64,000 nt of DNA from Streptomyces sp. NRRL WC-3605 (GCF_001509795.1 NZ_LLZN01000040.1:1-64000), one strand, 5' to 3'; shown: positions 8,986 to 17,464, numbered from the stretch's first letter. Translations and numbers: made by a program. The notes: generated by a model from the letters alone, not told the origin.

Positions 8986-9777
8986 CTACTTGCCCGTGAA
9001 CTTCTCGTACTCCTTGAGGACCTCGTCGGTCGGACCGTCCATCCGGAGCTCGCCGCGTTCCAGCCACAGGACGCGGTTGCAGGTGTCGCGGATCGACTTG
9101 TTGTTGTGACTGACGAGGAAGACCGTGCCGGCCTCCTTGCGCAGCTCGCGGATGCGGTTCTCGGAGCGCTTCTGGAACTTGCGGTCGCCGGTGGCCAGCG
9201 CCTCGTCGATCATGAGGACGTCGTGGTCCTTGGCGGCGGCGATGGAGAACCGCAGCCGGGCGGCCATGCCGGACGAGTAGGTGCGCATCGGCAGGGTGAT
9301 GAAGTCGCCCTTCTCGTTGATGCCGGAGAAGTCGACGATGTCCTGGTAGCGCGCCTTGATCTGCTCGCGGGTCATGCCCATGGCGAGCCCGCCCAATATG
9401 ACGTTGCGCTCGCCGGTGAGATCGTTCATCAGGGCGGCGTTCACGCCGAGCAGCGAGGGCTGCCCGTCGGTGTAGACCTTGCCCTTCTCGGCCGGGAGCA
9501 GGCCGGCGATGGCCCGCAGCAGGGTGGACTTGCCGGAGCCGTTGGAGCCGATCAGGCCGATGGCCTCGCCCCGGTAGGCGACGAAGGAGACACCGCGCAC
9601 GGCGTGCACCTTGCGCACCCCGCGCTCCTCGCCGCGCTTGAGGATGCGGCTCAGGGCGGCGGTGGCGCTGCCCTTGCCGGACTTGGCGCCGTTGACGCGG
9701 TACACGATGTGCAGCTCGTCGGCGATGACGGTGGGGACGCGGTCCCCGACGCGCTCACCCGGGTTCTGCTCAGCCAC
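8986..9777 (-). CDS. Polysaccharide/teichoic-acid ABC exporter, ATP-binding subunit
   Basis: A 263-residue ABC ATPase of the TagH/Wzt type. Visible are Walker A GSNGSGKSTLL, a Q-loop region, the degenerate signature MRTYSSGMAARLRFSIA, Walker B VLMIDEALATGD and the switch histidine in VSHN. The family exports lipid-linked polysaccharides or wall glycopolymers with an ABC-2 permease. It lacks the extra C-terminal carbohydrate-binding domain of some Wzt proteins. The GTG start overlaps the permease gene by 8 bp with GGAGGAGAGG upstream; last gene of the operon. Confidence 0.9.
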   Translation of the reverse strand: MAEQNPGERVGDRVPTVIADELHIVYRVNGAKSGKGSATAALSRILKRGEERGVRKVHAVRGVSFVAYRGEAIGLIGSNGSGKSTLLRAIAGLLPAEKGKVYTDGQPSLLGVNAALMNDLTGERNVILGGLAMGMTREQIKARYQDIVDFSGINEKGDFITLPMRTYSSGMAARLRFSIAAAKDHDVLMIDEALATGDRKFQKRSENRIRELRKEAGTVFLVSHNNKSIRDTCNRVLWLERGELRMDGPTDEVLKEYEKFTGK

Positions 9778-10699
9778 GGCCGTACCTCTCCTCCGCCTTC
9801 CAGAAGTACACGAAGCCGCCCACGGCGAACAGCAGCGACCAGCCGAGCGCGACCATCCAGACGTGCTGCGGCAGGTTGGAGGAGCCGTAGCCGTCGATCA
9901 GGGCGAAGCGCATCAGGTCCATGTAGATCGCGGCCGGATTCCACTGCAGGACCGTGGCGATCCACTCCGGCTTGCCCTCCAGCATGATCGGGATGGAGAA
10001 CATCACGCCGGACGCGTACATCCAGGTGCGCATCACGAACGGCATCAGCTGGGCGAGGTCCGGGGTCTTGGCGCCGGCCCTGGCCATGATCATCGCGAGG
10101 CCGGTGTTGAAGAAGAACTGGAGCACCAGCACCGGGACGATCAGCAGCCAGGACAGCGACGGGTAGCTGCCGAAGGCCACCGCCACGACGAACAGCACGA
10201 CCATCGAGAACAGCAGCTGCTGGAGCTGCTGGAGCGCGAAGGAGATGGGCAGCGAGGCACGCGGGAAGTGCAGGGCGCGCACCAGGCCGAGGTTGCCGGA
10301 GATCGCGCGGACCCCCGCCATCACCGAGCTCTGGGTGAAGGTGAACACGAAGACGCCCGTGACCAGGAACGGCACGTACACCTCGCGGGACATGCCCCGG
10401 TCGGCCTGGAGGATCAGGCCGAAGATGAGGAAGTACACGGCGGCGTTCAGCAGCGGGGTGGCCACCTGCCAGAGCTGCCCGAGCTTGGCCTGGCTGTACT
10501 GGGCGGTCAGCTTCGCCCGCGAGAACGCGAGGATGAAGTGCCGCCGGTCCCGGAGCTGGCGGACGTACTCGAACAGCGAGGGGCGGGCGCCGCTCACGGA
10601 CAGCCCGTACTTGGCGGCCAGCTCGGCCGCCGTGAGTCCCTCGTCGGGCGACGGCGGCGCGCTCACCGCGACCGGGCCGTCGTGCGTTGTCTCACTCAC
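9770..10699 (-). CDS. Polysaccharide/teichoic-acid ABC exporter, ABC-2 permease
   Basis: A 309-residue ABC-2-type permease (TagG/Wzm-like). After a roughly 60-residue cytoplasmic N-terminus, about six hydrophobic segments follow, beginning with LGQLWQVATPLLNAAVYFLI. The FSRAKLTAQYSQAKLGQLW region is the conserved amphipathic entry helix. It forms the channel for the ATPase encoded directly downstream. It follows the GT2 gene by 96 bp in the same direction, and that gap shows no terminator. Confidence 0.9.
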   Translation of the reverse strand: MSETTHDGPVAVSAPPSPDEGLTAAELAAKYGLSVSGARPSLFEYVRQLRDRRHFILAFSRAKLTAQYSQAKLGQLWQVATPLLNAAVYFLIFGLILQADRGMSREVYVPFLVTGVFVFTFTQSSVMAGVRAISGNLGLVRALHFPRASLPISFALQQLQQLLFSMVVLFVVAVAFGSYPSLSWLLIVPVLVLQFFFNTGLAMIMARAGAKTPDLAQLMPFVMRTWMYASGVMFSIPIMLEGKPEWIATVLQWNPAAIYMDLMRFALIDGYGSSNLPQHVWMVALGWSLLFAVGGFVYFWKAEERYGRG

Positions 10700-10795
10700 C
10701 AGTTGAAACTTTCGTCATCGAGATGCGCAGCCTGTGCGGGTCTGGCATGTACCTGCGGCCGGGGTGCGGGCCGGTGCTCCTTGGGGCCGAGCCTG

Positions 10796-11668
10796 TCAGA
10801 TGACAGGGGGCCGGCCCAGTCGGGTCAGCCGCCACACCGTACGCCACTTCATGGGACGCCGGGGACCGCACGAAGTCGTCCATCCTTCCCGGAATCCCCC
10901 GAACCATGCCTTCAGCGCGGGCCCCGAGGGGCGCCGGAGAAGGGTGAGCAGCAGCCACACGCCGAGGTAGACGGGGACCAGCGGCGCGGGGAGGTTGCGG
11001 CGGGCGAGCCAGACCCGGTTGCGGGCGACCATGCGGTGGTAGACCGCGTGCCGGGAGGGCGCGGTCGTGGGGTGGTACAGCACCATGTCGGACCGGTAGT
11101 CGATCATCCAGCCCGCGTCGAGGGCCCGCCATGCCAGATCGGTTTCCTCGTGCGCGTAGAAGAATGCGTCCGGCAGGCCGCCGACTTCGGCGAGGACCTG
11201 GGTGCGCACCGCGTTGGCGCCGCCGAGGAAGGTGGTGACCCGGGAGGAGCGCATCGGGTCCGAGGCGCGCAGCCGCGGGACGTGGCGGCGCTGGGTGACC
11301 CCGGTCTCGGGGTCGGCGATGCGGAAGCTGATGATGCCGAGCTTCGGGTCGGCCTCGAAGGCCTGACGGCACAGCTCGGCGGTGTCGTGCCGGGCCAGCA
11401 GGCCGTCGTCGTCGAGGAAGAGCAGGACGTCGACGTCCCGGCCGCTCGGGCCGAAGGCCTCGATGCCGACGTTGCGGCCGCCGGGGATGCCGAGGTTCTC
11501 GGGCAGCTCGATCGTGCGGACGCCCTCGGGGACGTCCGGGACGGGTGAGCCGTTGCCGACCACGACGACCTGGACCGCGTCGCCGTCCTGCTTGGCGACC
11601 GAGTCGAGCAGGGCCCGCAGCTCCTCGGGGCGGTTGCCCATCGTGATGACGACCGCGCCGACCTTCAT
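10796..11668 (-). CDS. GT2-family glycosyltransferase
   Basis: A 290-residue GT-A fold glycosyltransferase. Motifs: GAVVITMGNRPEELRALLDS at the N-terminus, GGRNVGIE, the metal/nucleotide-binding FLDDDGLL, and the acceptor/catalytic HEETDLAWRA region (quoted core EETDLAWR). It resembles rhamnosyl/galactofuranosyl-type transferases of envelope clusters; donor and acceptor cannot be read. The ATG lies 5 bp from the upstream stop. A hydrophobic segment near residue 230 may associate it with the membrane. Confidence 0.85.
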   Translation of the reverse strand: MKVGAVVITMGNRPEELRALLDSVAKQDGDAVQVVVVGNGSPVPDVPEGVRTIELPENLGIPGGRNVGIEAFGPSGRDVDVLLFLDDDGLLARHDTAELCRQAFEADPKLGIISFRIADPETGVTQRRHVPRLRASDPMRSSRVTTFLGGANAVRTQVLAEVGGLPDAFFYAHEETDLAWRALDAGWMIDYRSDMVLYHPTTAPSRHAVYHRMVARNRVWLARRNLPAPLVPVYLGVWLLLTLLRRPSGPALKAWFGGFREGWTTSCGPRRPMKWRTVWRLTRLGRPPVI

Positions 11669-11673
11669 GGCGC

Positions 11674-12453
11674 TCACTTCAGCCTGCTCGAGGCGAGGAT
11701 GGACACCAGGTGCAGCAGGGTCTGCACGAGGGCGATGCCGGCGAGCACCGCGACGCCGAGACGGGAGAAGAACAGGTCGCCGCGGACCTGGTCGGCGATC
11801 GCGAGGACCAGGATGAGCAGCGACGCCTCGATGCCGAGGATCAGCCGGTGGAACTTCAGGGCGGCGGCGGCCCGGCGGGCCAGCGCCATGCCCGAGGAGC
11901 GCATCTCGGCGGCGGCCTCCTTGACCGGCTCCTTGCCGGTCTGGTGGCGGGCGACGCCGACGAGGTCGGTCTCGGCCTTGATCAGGATGGCGCCGAGCGC
12001 GGCCAGCGTGCCGAGGAAGGCCCACAGCCAGTCGATACGGCCGCTGCCCCACAGGTCGGCGGCGCGCAGCCCGAAGCCGGTGAGCACGGCCGCGTCGGTG
12101 AGGTAGGCGCCGACGCGGTCGAGGTAGACGCCGCTGAGGGAGTACTGCTTGCGCCAGCGCGCGATCTCGCCGTCGACGCAGTCGAGCAGCAGGTACATCT
12201 GGACGCACACGACGCCCAGGACGGCGCCCGCGATCCCCGGCACGAGCAGTGCCGGGGCCGCGAGGACACCGAAGACGGTCATCAGGTACGTGAGCTGGTT
12301 GGGCGTGACCCTGGTGTTCACCAGGTAGCGGTCGACCCGCAGGGACACCTCGCGCATGTAGAGGCGTCCCATCCAGTGCTCACCGCTGCGCCGGTCCTTC
12401 ACCCCCGCGGGGTGAACGACGGGGCGTAGTTCAGCTACCGATGGCCTTGACAT
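11674..12453 (-). CDS. CDP-alcohol phosphotransferase, 259 aa, atypical motif
   Basis: A membrane CDP-alcohol phosphatidyltransferase family protein with about six hydrophobic segments. The family motif DGxxAR-x8-GxxxDxxxD reads DGEIAR, then G-VYL-D, but the last position is Ala (DRVGA) instead of the Asp usually considered catalytic. Either a nearby Asp (AYLTD) substitutes, or the enzyme is altered. It overlaps the dehydrogenase gene by 23 bp. Its neighbours suggest it transfers an unusual phospho-alcohol to a lipid or polymer; the substrate is unknown. Confidence 0.8.
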   Translation of the reverse strand: MSRPSVAELRPVVHPAGVKDRRSGEHWMGRLYMREVSLRVDRYLVNTRVTPNQLTYLMTVFGVLAAPALLVPGIAGAVLGVVCVQMYLLLDCVDGEIARWRKQYSLSGVYLDRVGAYLTDAAVLTGFGLRAADLWGSGRIDWLWAFLGTLAALGAILIKAETDLVGVARHQTGKEPVKEAAAEMRSSGMALARRAAAALKFHRLILGIEASLLILVLAIADQVRGDLFFSRLGVAVLAGIALVQTLLHLVSILASSRLK

Positions 12454-13492
12454 AGTCGGCGTAGACGTCCTTGATCTGGTCGGTTGTCAGGTCGAGGTGT
12501 TCGAGGATCGTGTACCGGCCGGGCCGGGTCTGCGGAGCGAACTCCACGGCGCGGACGAACTCGTCGTCCGTGAACCCGATCTCGCTCGGCAGCACGGGCA
12601 GGCCGTGCCGGCGCAGCACCTCGGCCATGAAGGCCGACTCGTCGTGTGCCCCGCGCAGGTACATGGCGAAGGCCGCGCCCAGTCCGCACTGCTCGCCGTG
12701 GGCGGCGGCGCGCTTCGGGAACAGCAGGTCGAAGGCGTGGTTGATCTCGTGGCACGCGCCGGAGGAGGGACGGGAGTCGCCCGACACCGACATCGCGATA
12801 CCGCTGAGCACCAGTGCCTCGGCCAGCACCTGGAGGAAGCCGGTGTCCCCTATGCCGCCGGGGTGCCGCAGCACGGCCTCGCCGGCCTGGCGGGCGATCG
12901 CGGCGGCGAGGCCGTCGATCTTCTCCCCCTTGACGCGGTGCGCGAGCTCCCAGTCGGCGATGGCGGAGATGTTGGAGATGGCGTCCCCGATACCGGCGCG
13001 CACGAAGCGGGCCGGGGCCTGGTGGATGACGTCGAGGTCGATGACGACGGCGATCGGGTTCGGCACGCCGTAGGAGCCGCGTCCGGCGTCGTTGTCGAGC
13101 GTGGCGACCGGCGAGCACAGTCCGTCGTGCGCGAGGTTCGTCGGCACGGCGACCAGGGGCAGGCCCACGCGGGCCGCGGCGAACTTGGCGCAGTCGATGA
13201 TCTTGCCGCCGCCGAGCCCGACGACGGCGTCGTAGTGGCCGGCCTTCATGTCGCCGGCCAGCCGGATCGCGTCGTCCAGGGTGCCGCCGCCGACCTCGTA
13301 CCAGGAGGCGCCGGGCAGCGCGGGGGCGAGCCGCTCCCGCAGCCGGGCGCCGGAGCCGTTGCTGACGGCGACGGCGAGCTTGCCGGAGTGGGAGATGCGC
13401 TCGTCGGCGAGGACGCACGCCAGATCGTCGAGGGCACCCGGGCGGATGTCCACGACGACCGGCGAGGGGATGAGCCGGGTCAGTACTGGCAC
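12431..13492 (-). CDS. Glycerol-1-phosphate-dehydrogenase-like enzyme (iron-alcohol-dehydrogenase fold)
   Basis: A 353-residue metal-dependent dehydrogenase. The NAD(P)-binding GLGGGKIIDCAKFAA, the PTNLAHDGLCSPVA segment, the ligand region SRPSSGACHEINH and HGEQCGLG all match the sn-glycerol-1-phosphate dehydrogenase/AraM subgroup rather than ordinary glycerol dehydrogenases. The enzyme would reduce dihydroxyacetone phosphate to glycerol-1-phosphate; a related ketose phosphate is possible. The GTG start with GGGAGATC upstream overlaps the cytidylyltransferase gene by 13 bp. The position between a cytidylyltransferase and a CDP-alcohol transferase suggests its product is activated with CTP. 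Confidence 0.8.
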   Translation of the reverse strand: MPVLTRLIPSPVVVDIRPGALDDLACVLADERISHSGKLAVAVSNGSGARLRERLAPALPGASWYEVGGGTLDDAIRLAGDMKAGHYDAVVGLGGGKIIDCAKFAAARVGLPLVAVPTNLAHDGLCSPVATLDNDAGRGSYGVPNPIAVVIDLDVIHQAPARFVRAGIGDAISNISAIADWELAHRVKGEKIDGLAAAIARQAGEAVLRHPGGIGDTGFLQVLAEALVLSGIAMSVSGDSRPSSGACHEINHAFDLLFPKRAAAHGEQCGLGAAFAMYLRGAHDESAFMAEVLRRHGLPVLPSEIGFTDDEFVRAVEFAPQTRPGRYTILEHLDLTTDQIKDVYADYVKAIGS

Positions 13493-14232
13493 GCGATCTC
13501 CCGTCCACGGGCGAGATCGTCGTGGTTGTCGATCTCCACCCACTTGACGTCGCCGATCGGCGCCACGTCGATCCGGAAGCCGCGGTTCACGAGCTCCTGG
13601 TAGCCGTGCTCGTAGAACTGCTGCGGGTCGGTCTCCCAGACCGCCTTCAGGGCGTCGGCCAGCTCGGGGGCGGCGTCGCCCTCGATGAGGGTGACACCGA
13701 TGTACTCGCCGGTGGCCTCGGCGGGGTCCATCAGCTTGGTGATCTTCGTCATGCCCTTGGCGGGGTCGACGACGACTTTCATCTCCTCCTCGGCCAGGGA
13801 CTTCACCGTGTCCAGGGCGAGGATGATCCGCCTGCCCTCGCCGCGGGCGGCGAGCAGCGTCTTCTCGACGGAGACCGGGTGCACGGTGTCGCCGTTGGCG
13901 AGGATCACGCCGTCCTTGAGGGCGTCACGGCCGCACCACAGGGAGTAGGCGTTGTTCCACTCCTCGGCCTTGTCGTTGTCGATGAGGGTGAGCTTGAGGC
14001 CGTACTTCGCCTCCAGCGCCGCCTTGCGCTCGTACACGGCCTCCTTGCGGTAGCCGACGATGATCGCGACCTCGGTGAGGCCGATCTCGGCGAAGTTGGC
14101 GAGAGTGAGGTCGAGAACCGTCGGTTCGCCCTCTATGCCCGCGGGGCCCACCGGCACCAGAGCCTTCGGGAGGCTGTCGGTGTAGGGGCGCAGACGCCGT
14201 CCGGCGCCGGCCGCCAGCACGAGGCCGATCAT
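13480..14232 (-). CDS. CTP:phospho-alcohol cytidylyltransferase-like nucleotidyltransferase
   Basis: A 250-residue sugar-nucleotidyltransferase-fold protein. It begins MIGLVLAAGAGRRLRPYTD with the signature loop and PKAL, and has NNAYSLWCGRDAL, the ANGDTV metal aspartate and the C-terminal KWVEIDNHDDLARG. The NAYSL and EIDNHDDL elements resemble phosphocholine and inositol-1-phosphate cytidylyltransferases (LicC/IPCT group) more than glucose-1-phosphate enzymes. It probably makes a CDP-activated alcohol for the adjacent CDP-alcohol transferases. The ATG overlaps the upstream stop (ATGA) behind GAAGGAGAA. Confidence 0.82.
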   Translation of the reverse strand: MIGLVLAAGAGRRLRPYTDSLPKALVPVGPAGIEGEPTVLDLTLANFAEIGLTEVAIIVGYRKEAVYERKAALEAKYGLKLTLIDNDKAEEWNNAYSLWCGRDALKDGVILANGDTVHPVSVEKTLLAARGEGRRIILALDTVKSLAEEEMKVVVDPAKGMTKITKLMDPAEATGEYIGVTLIEGDAAPELADALKAVWETDPQQFYEHGYQELVNRGFRIDVAPIGDVKWVEIDNHDDLARGREIACQY

Positions 14233-16046
14233 GCGGGTTCTCCTTCATCGTGTACGGCGGGTGCGCCGCCCTTGTGGGCGGTCACCCAGAAGCGGATGCT
14301 CTCGACGAGCACCACCAGGGCCACGGCCACGGCGAGAGCCGTGAGCGCGACCGTGAACTGCGACGCGGTGAGCACCGCGGCGAGGAGGGTGACGAGCAGG
14401 GTCCGTCCTTCGTGCCCCCCGATGGTGCGCACCAGCCAGGCCGGGGGCGCGCCGGCGCCACCGCGGATGCGGTACACCGTGTCGTAGTGATGGTAGGCGA
14501 CGGCCGCCACCAGGCCGAAAGCCGCAGGAAGGGCTCCGTTCACGTCCGCCTTGGCGGCGAGCACGAGGACGGTGCAGTACTCCGCGGCCCGGAAGACCGG
14601 CGGGATCAGCCAGTCGAGGGCGCCCTTGAGGGGGCGGGCGACGGCGAGGCCCGAGGTCACGGCGTACACGAGCGCGGCGAGCGCCGGCCAGGGGGTGCCG
14701 AGTCCGGCCGCGGCGGACACGGCGACGACCAGGACCCCGCCGAGGAGGGCCACGGCCGGGAGGGCGAAGCCGGGCAGCCGCCGGGCGGGCTTCTTCAGCA
14801 CGGCGGCGAAGCCGAGGCCGCGCGGTCCCGAGTCGGCGAGGTCGGCGAGCGCCTGGGCGGCCCGGTCGGTGCGGTGGGCCTTGCGGGTCAGCGAGCGCAG
14901 GACCCGGCCGGCCGTGGTGTACGTGGCGGCGAACGCGCACCCGACGAGCAGGGCGTAGAAGGTGATGCGGGGCGTCGTGAGCGCCGTCAGCACGGCGATC
15001 ATGGCCCAGCGCTCGCCGATCGGCAGCACGATCATGCGCCGCACCCACACCGTCCAGCCGACGCTGTCGAGCTTGTCGGAGAGGGCGGCGGTGGGGCTGG
15101 TGTTGGCGGTGGCGTCGTGGTTGGCCTCGTTGAAGGAGAAGTCCACGACGTGCCGGCAGGTCTGCAGGATCATCGCGCCGAGGGCGAGCGCCCACACGTC
15201 GTCGCCGCCGCGGGCCGCGCCGAGGGCGAGGCCCGCGTAGTAGGCGTACTCCTTGGCCCGGTCGAAGGTGGCGTCGAGCCAGGCGCCGAGCGTGGAGTAC
15301 TGCAGCGAGTAGCGGGCCAGCTGCCCGTCGGTGCAGTCGAGCACGAACGAGAAGATCAGCAACAGGCCGGCCGCGACGAACCCGCCGCGGGTGCCGGTGG
15401 CCGCGCAGCCCGCCGCGATCAGCGCGGTGATCAGGGACGCGGTGGTGACCTGGTTGGGGGTCAGGCCCCGCCGGGCGCACCAGCGCGCGATGTAGCGCGA
15501 GTAGGGGCTGATGCAGAAGGTCGTGAAGAAGCCGTCGCGGGCCTTCACGGCCGACTTCAGGCGTATGGCCTCGTCGTCGACGGAGGCGACGGACTGCCGG
15601 GCCTCGTTGCGGGCCTGCGGGTCGGCCGGGACGGCGGCGACCAGGCTGCCGAGCTCGGGACGGTGCACGTCGGTGCCCTCGGCGTCGAGGGCGGTGGCGA
15701 CGCGGTCGGCGAGGCTGTCGACTGCCACGGCCGTGCCGCCGCCCGCGGACGTCTCGCGGGCCACGGCGCGGGTCAGCGCCTGCCGGCCTGCGGGCTGGGC
15801 GGTGACGGCGCCGGGGATCGCGGCGAGCGGGAAGCGGGGGTCGGTCAGGCCGAGACGCAGGGCGTGCACGTGACCGACGAAGCGGGCGTCGACCAGGGCG
15901 ACGCGCTGGTCACCGGGGACTTGGGCGAGAAGGGTCTCGGCGTCGGCCGGATCCGAGGCGGTCCGGACGTCGTAGCCGAGGGACCGCAGATCGCCCTCGA
16001 TCGACGATCCGGGGACCGGCTGACCGGTGAGGATGGCGGTCGGCAA
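14229..16046 (-). CDS. Large two-domain CDP-alcohol phosphotransferase (DUF5941-type)
   Basis: A 605-residue protein. Residues 1 to about 165 are a soluble domain without recognised catalytic motifs. A CDP-alcohol phosphotransferase domain follows with the complete motif DGQLAR, then G-AWL-D-ATF-D. The C-terminal third is a further set of membrane helices, as I remember DUF5941-type proteins. It starts with TTG at 16046 behind GGGAGTGAG. It leads the seven-gene envelope operon. The lipid or polymer made is unknown. Confidence 0.75.
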   Translation of the reverse strand: MPTAILTGQPVPGSSIEGDLRSLGYDVRTASDPADAETLLAQVPGDQRVALVDARFVGHVHALRLGLTDPRFPLAAIPGAVTAQPAGRQALTRAVARETSAGGGTAVAVDSLADRVATALDAEGTDVHRPELGSLVAAVPADPQARNEARQSVASVDDEAIRLKSAVKARDGFFTTFCISPYSRYIARWCARRGLTPNQVTTASLITALIAAGCAATGTRGGFVAAGLLLIFSFVLDCTDGQLARYSLQYSTLGAWLDATFDRAKEYAYYAGLALGAARGGDDVWALALGAMILQTCRHVVDFSFNEANHDATANTSPTAALSDKLDSVGWTVWVRRMIVLPIGERWAMIAVLTALTTPRITFYALLVGCAFAATYTTAGRVLRSLTRKAHRTDRAAQALADLADSGPRGLGFAAVLKKPARRLPGFALPAVALLGGVLVVAVSAAAGLGTPWPALAALVYAVTSGLAVARPLKGALDWLIPPVFRAAEYCTVLVLAAKADVNGALPAAFGLVAAVAYHHYDTVYRIRGGAGAPPAWLVRTIGGHEGRTLLVTLLAAVLTASQFTVALTALAVAVALVVLVESIRFWVTAHKGGAPAVHDEGEPA

Positions 16047-16066
16047 CCGAACTCACTCCCTGGGTG

Positions 16067-16084
16067 CCGGCGTGCTCACGCCGG
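16067..16084. promoter_or_regulatory. 18-bp palindrome in the envelope operon/galE divergent region
   Basis: CCGGCGTG-CT-CACGCCGG is a perfect 8-bp inverted repeat located 20 bp upstream of the TTG start of the 605-residue gene, on the galE-divergent side. Its position suits an operator or 5'-UTR hairpin of the envelope operon. No regulator is identified. Confidence 0.4.
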
Positions 16085-16287
16085 TCATGTACATGGTGGC
16101 GGCGCCCCTTGCCGGTGGCGGCCGGGCGGCGTGTCGGCAGAGGCTATCGGATGACGGGAAGCCGACGTTCACCGGCCGTTCGGCGTGACGATCGACGTGG
16201 TTCGCCCGGTGCCGCCCGGCGATCATCATCGGGGATCGCGGGGGCCGCCCACAAACCCGGCCGGTACAGACCGGGGCACCGGGGACA

Positions 16288-16319
16288 TTGCGGGAGGCCG
16301 TGGTGGGTCGGCATAGGGT
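16288..16319 (+). promoter_or_regulatory. Possible galE promoter
   Basis: TTGCGG (16288-16293) and TAGGGT (16314-16319) are separated by 20 bp, longer than the usual 17-18. The -10 ends 8 bases before the galE ATG, so the transcript would be leaderless or nearly so. The lack of a strong Shine-Dalgarno before galE agrees with this. Confidence 0.35.
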
Positions 16320-16327
16320 GGGCGACC

Positions 16328-17299
16328 ATGACATGGCTGATCACAGGCGGGGCCGGCTACATCGGAGCACATGTGGCGCGGGCCATGACGGACGCCGGGG
16401 AGCGGGTCCTCGCCCTGGACGACCTCTCGGCCGGGTTCCCGGCGCGGCTGCCGGCCGAGGTGCCGCTGGTGCGCGGCTCCTCCCTGGACGGCGACCTGCT
16501 CAAGCGGGTCTTCGCCGAGCACGGGGTGACCGGCGTGGTGCATCTCGCGGCCCGCAAGCAGGTCGCGGAGTCGGTGGCGCAGCCCACCCGCTACTACCGG
16601 GAGAACGTGGGCGGTCTCGCCACGCTCCTGGACGCGGCCGCGGAGTCAGGTGTCCGGCGCCTGCTGTTCTCGTCGTCCGCCGCCGTGTACGGCAACCCGG
16701 ATGTGGACCTCATCACGGAGCGGACCCCGTGCGCCCCGGTGAACCCGTACGGCGAGACCAAGCTGGCCGGGGAGTGGCTGGTGCGGGCGGCGGGACAGGC
16801 GCACGGCATGGCGACGGTGTGCCTGCGCTACTTCAACGTGGCGGGCGCCGCCGCGCCGGAGCTCGCGGACACCGGCGTCTTCAACATCGTGCCCATGGTC
16901 TTCGACCGGCTCACCCGCGACGAGGCGCCGCGGATCTTCGGCGACGACTATCCGACGCCGGACGGCACGTGCGTCCGTGACTACATCCATGTCGCCGACC
17001 TCGCCGAGGCGCACCTGGCGGCGGCCCGTCGCCTGTCCTCGCCGGACGCGGGCGGCGACCTCACGCTGAACATCGGCAGCGGTACGGGGGTCTCCGTGCG
17101 CGAGCTGATCGACGTGATCGGTGAGGTGACCGGTGACCGGCGGCCTCCCGTGGTGGAGGGGCGCCGGCCCGGGGACGCGCCGCGCGCGGTCGCCTCGGCC
17201 GGGCTGGCCGCCCGGGAGCTCGGGTGGACGGCCCGGCGCGGGGTACGCGAGATGGTCGAGTCGGCGTGGGCCGGCTGGCGGCTCCACCACGGCGGCTGA
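16328..17299 (+). CDS. galE: UDP-glucose 4-epimerase-like NAD-dependent epimerase
   Basis: A 323-residue extended short-chain dehydrogenase/reductase. It shows the NAD motif GGAGYIG at residues 6-12, the catalytic SSSAAVYG and YGETK (Tyr-x3-Lys), and RYFNVAGA plus the C-terminal DYIHVADLAEAH typical of UDP-hexose 4-epimerases. It is transcribed away from the envelope operon and could supply UDP-galactose or a related sugar to it; this is inference from position. The open frame extends upstream, but the ATG at 16328 begins directly at the Rossmann strand. Confidence 0.85.
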   Translation: MTWLITGGAGYIGAHVARAMTDAGERVLALDDLSAGFPARLPAEVPLVRGSSLDGDLLKRVFAEHGVTGVVHLAARKQVAESVAQPTRYYRENVGGLATLLDAAAESGVRRLLFSSSAAVYGNPDVDLITERTPCAPVNPYGETKLAGEWLVRAAGQAHGMATVCLRYFNVAGAAAPELADTGVFNIVPMVFDRLTRDEAPRIFGDDYPTPDGTCVRDYIHVADLAEAHLAAARRLSSPDAGGDLTLNIGSGTGVSVRELIDVIGEVTGDRRPPVVEGRRPGDAPRAVASAGLAARELGWTARRGVREMVESAWAGWRLHHGG

Positions 17300-17324
17300 G
17301 TCGCGCGGTCCGGGCGCGCGGCGC

Positions 17325-17351
17325 TGACCTGCGGAACGTTTCCGCAGGTCA
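17325..17351 (+). terminator. Perfect 12-bp hairpin after galE
   Basis: TGACCTGCGGAA-CGT-TTCCGCAGGTCA forms a perfect 12-bp stem with a 3-base loop, 26 bp after the galE stop. It most likely ends galE transcription. Because it also lies 8 bp before a possible Zur site, an operator role cannot be excluded. Confidence 0.6.
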
Positions 17352-17358
17352 CGGCACA

Positions 17359-17373
17359 TGACAACGGTATTCA
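17359..17373 (+). promoter_or_regulatory. Possible Zur-binding site upstream of the zinc exporter
   Basis: TGACAACGGTATTCA is an imperfect dyad (TGAxxAC-G-GTxxTCA) and matches the Zur-box core TGAAAATGATTTTCA, as I recall it, at 11 of 15 positions. It is centred about 100 bp before the exporter ATG. Zur is known to activate the zinc exporter gene zitB in S. coelicolor, which I believe is the ortholog of the downstream gene. Confidence 0.4.
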
Positions 17374-17464
17374 ACGCCGCGTTGCCGGATACCCCCTACC
17401 CGTAGTTGACTGTCATCCCGGACGGGCGGTCGCGATCGCCGTACGACCAGAAGGGCGGCTTCCC

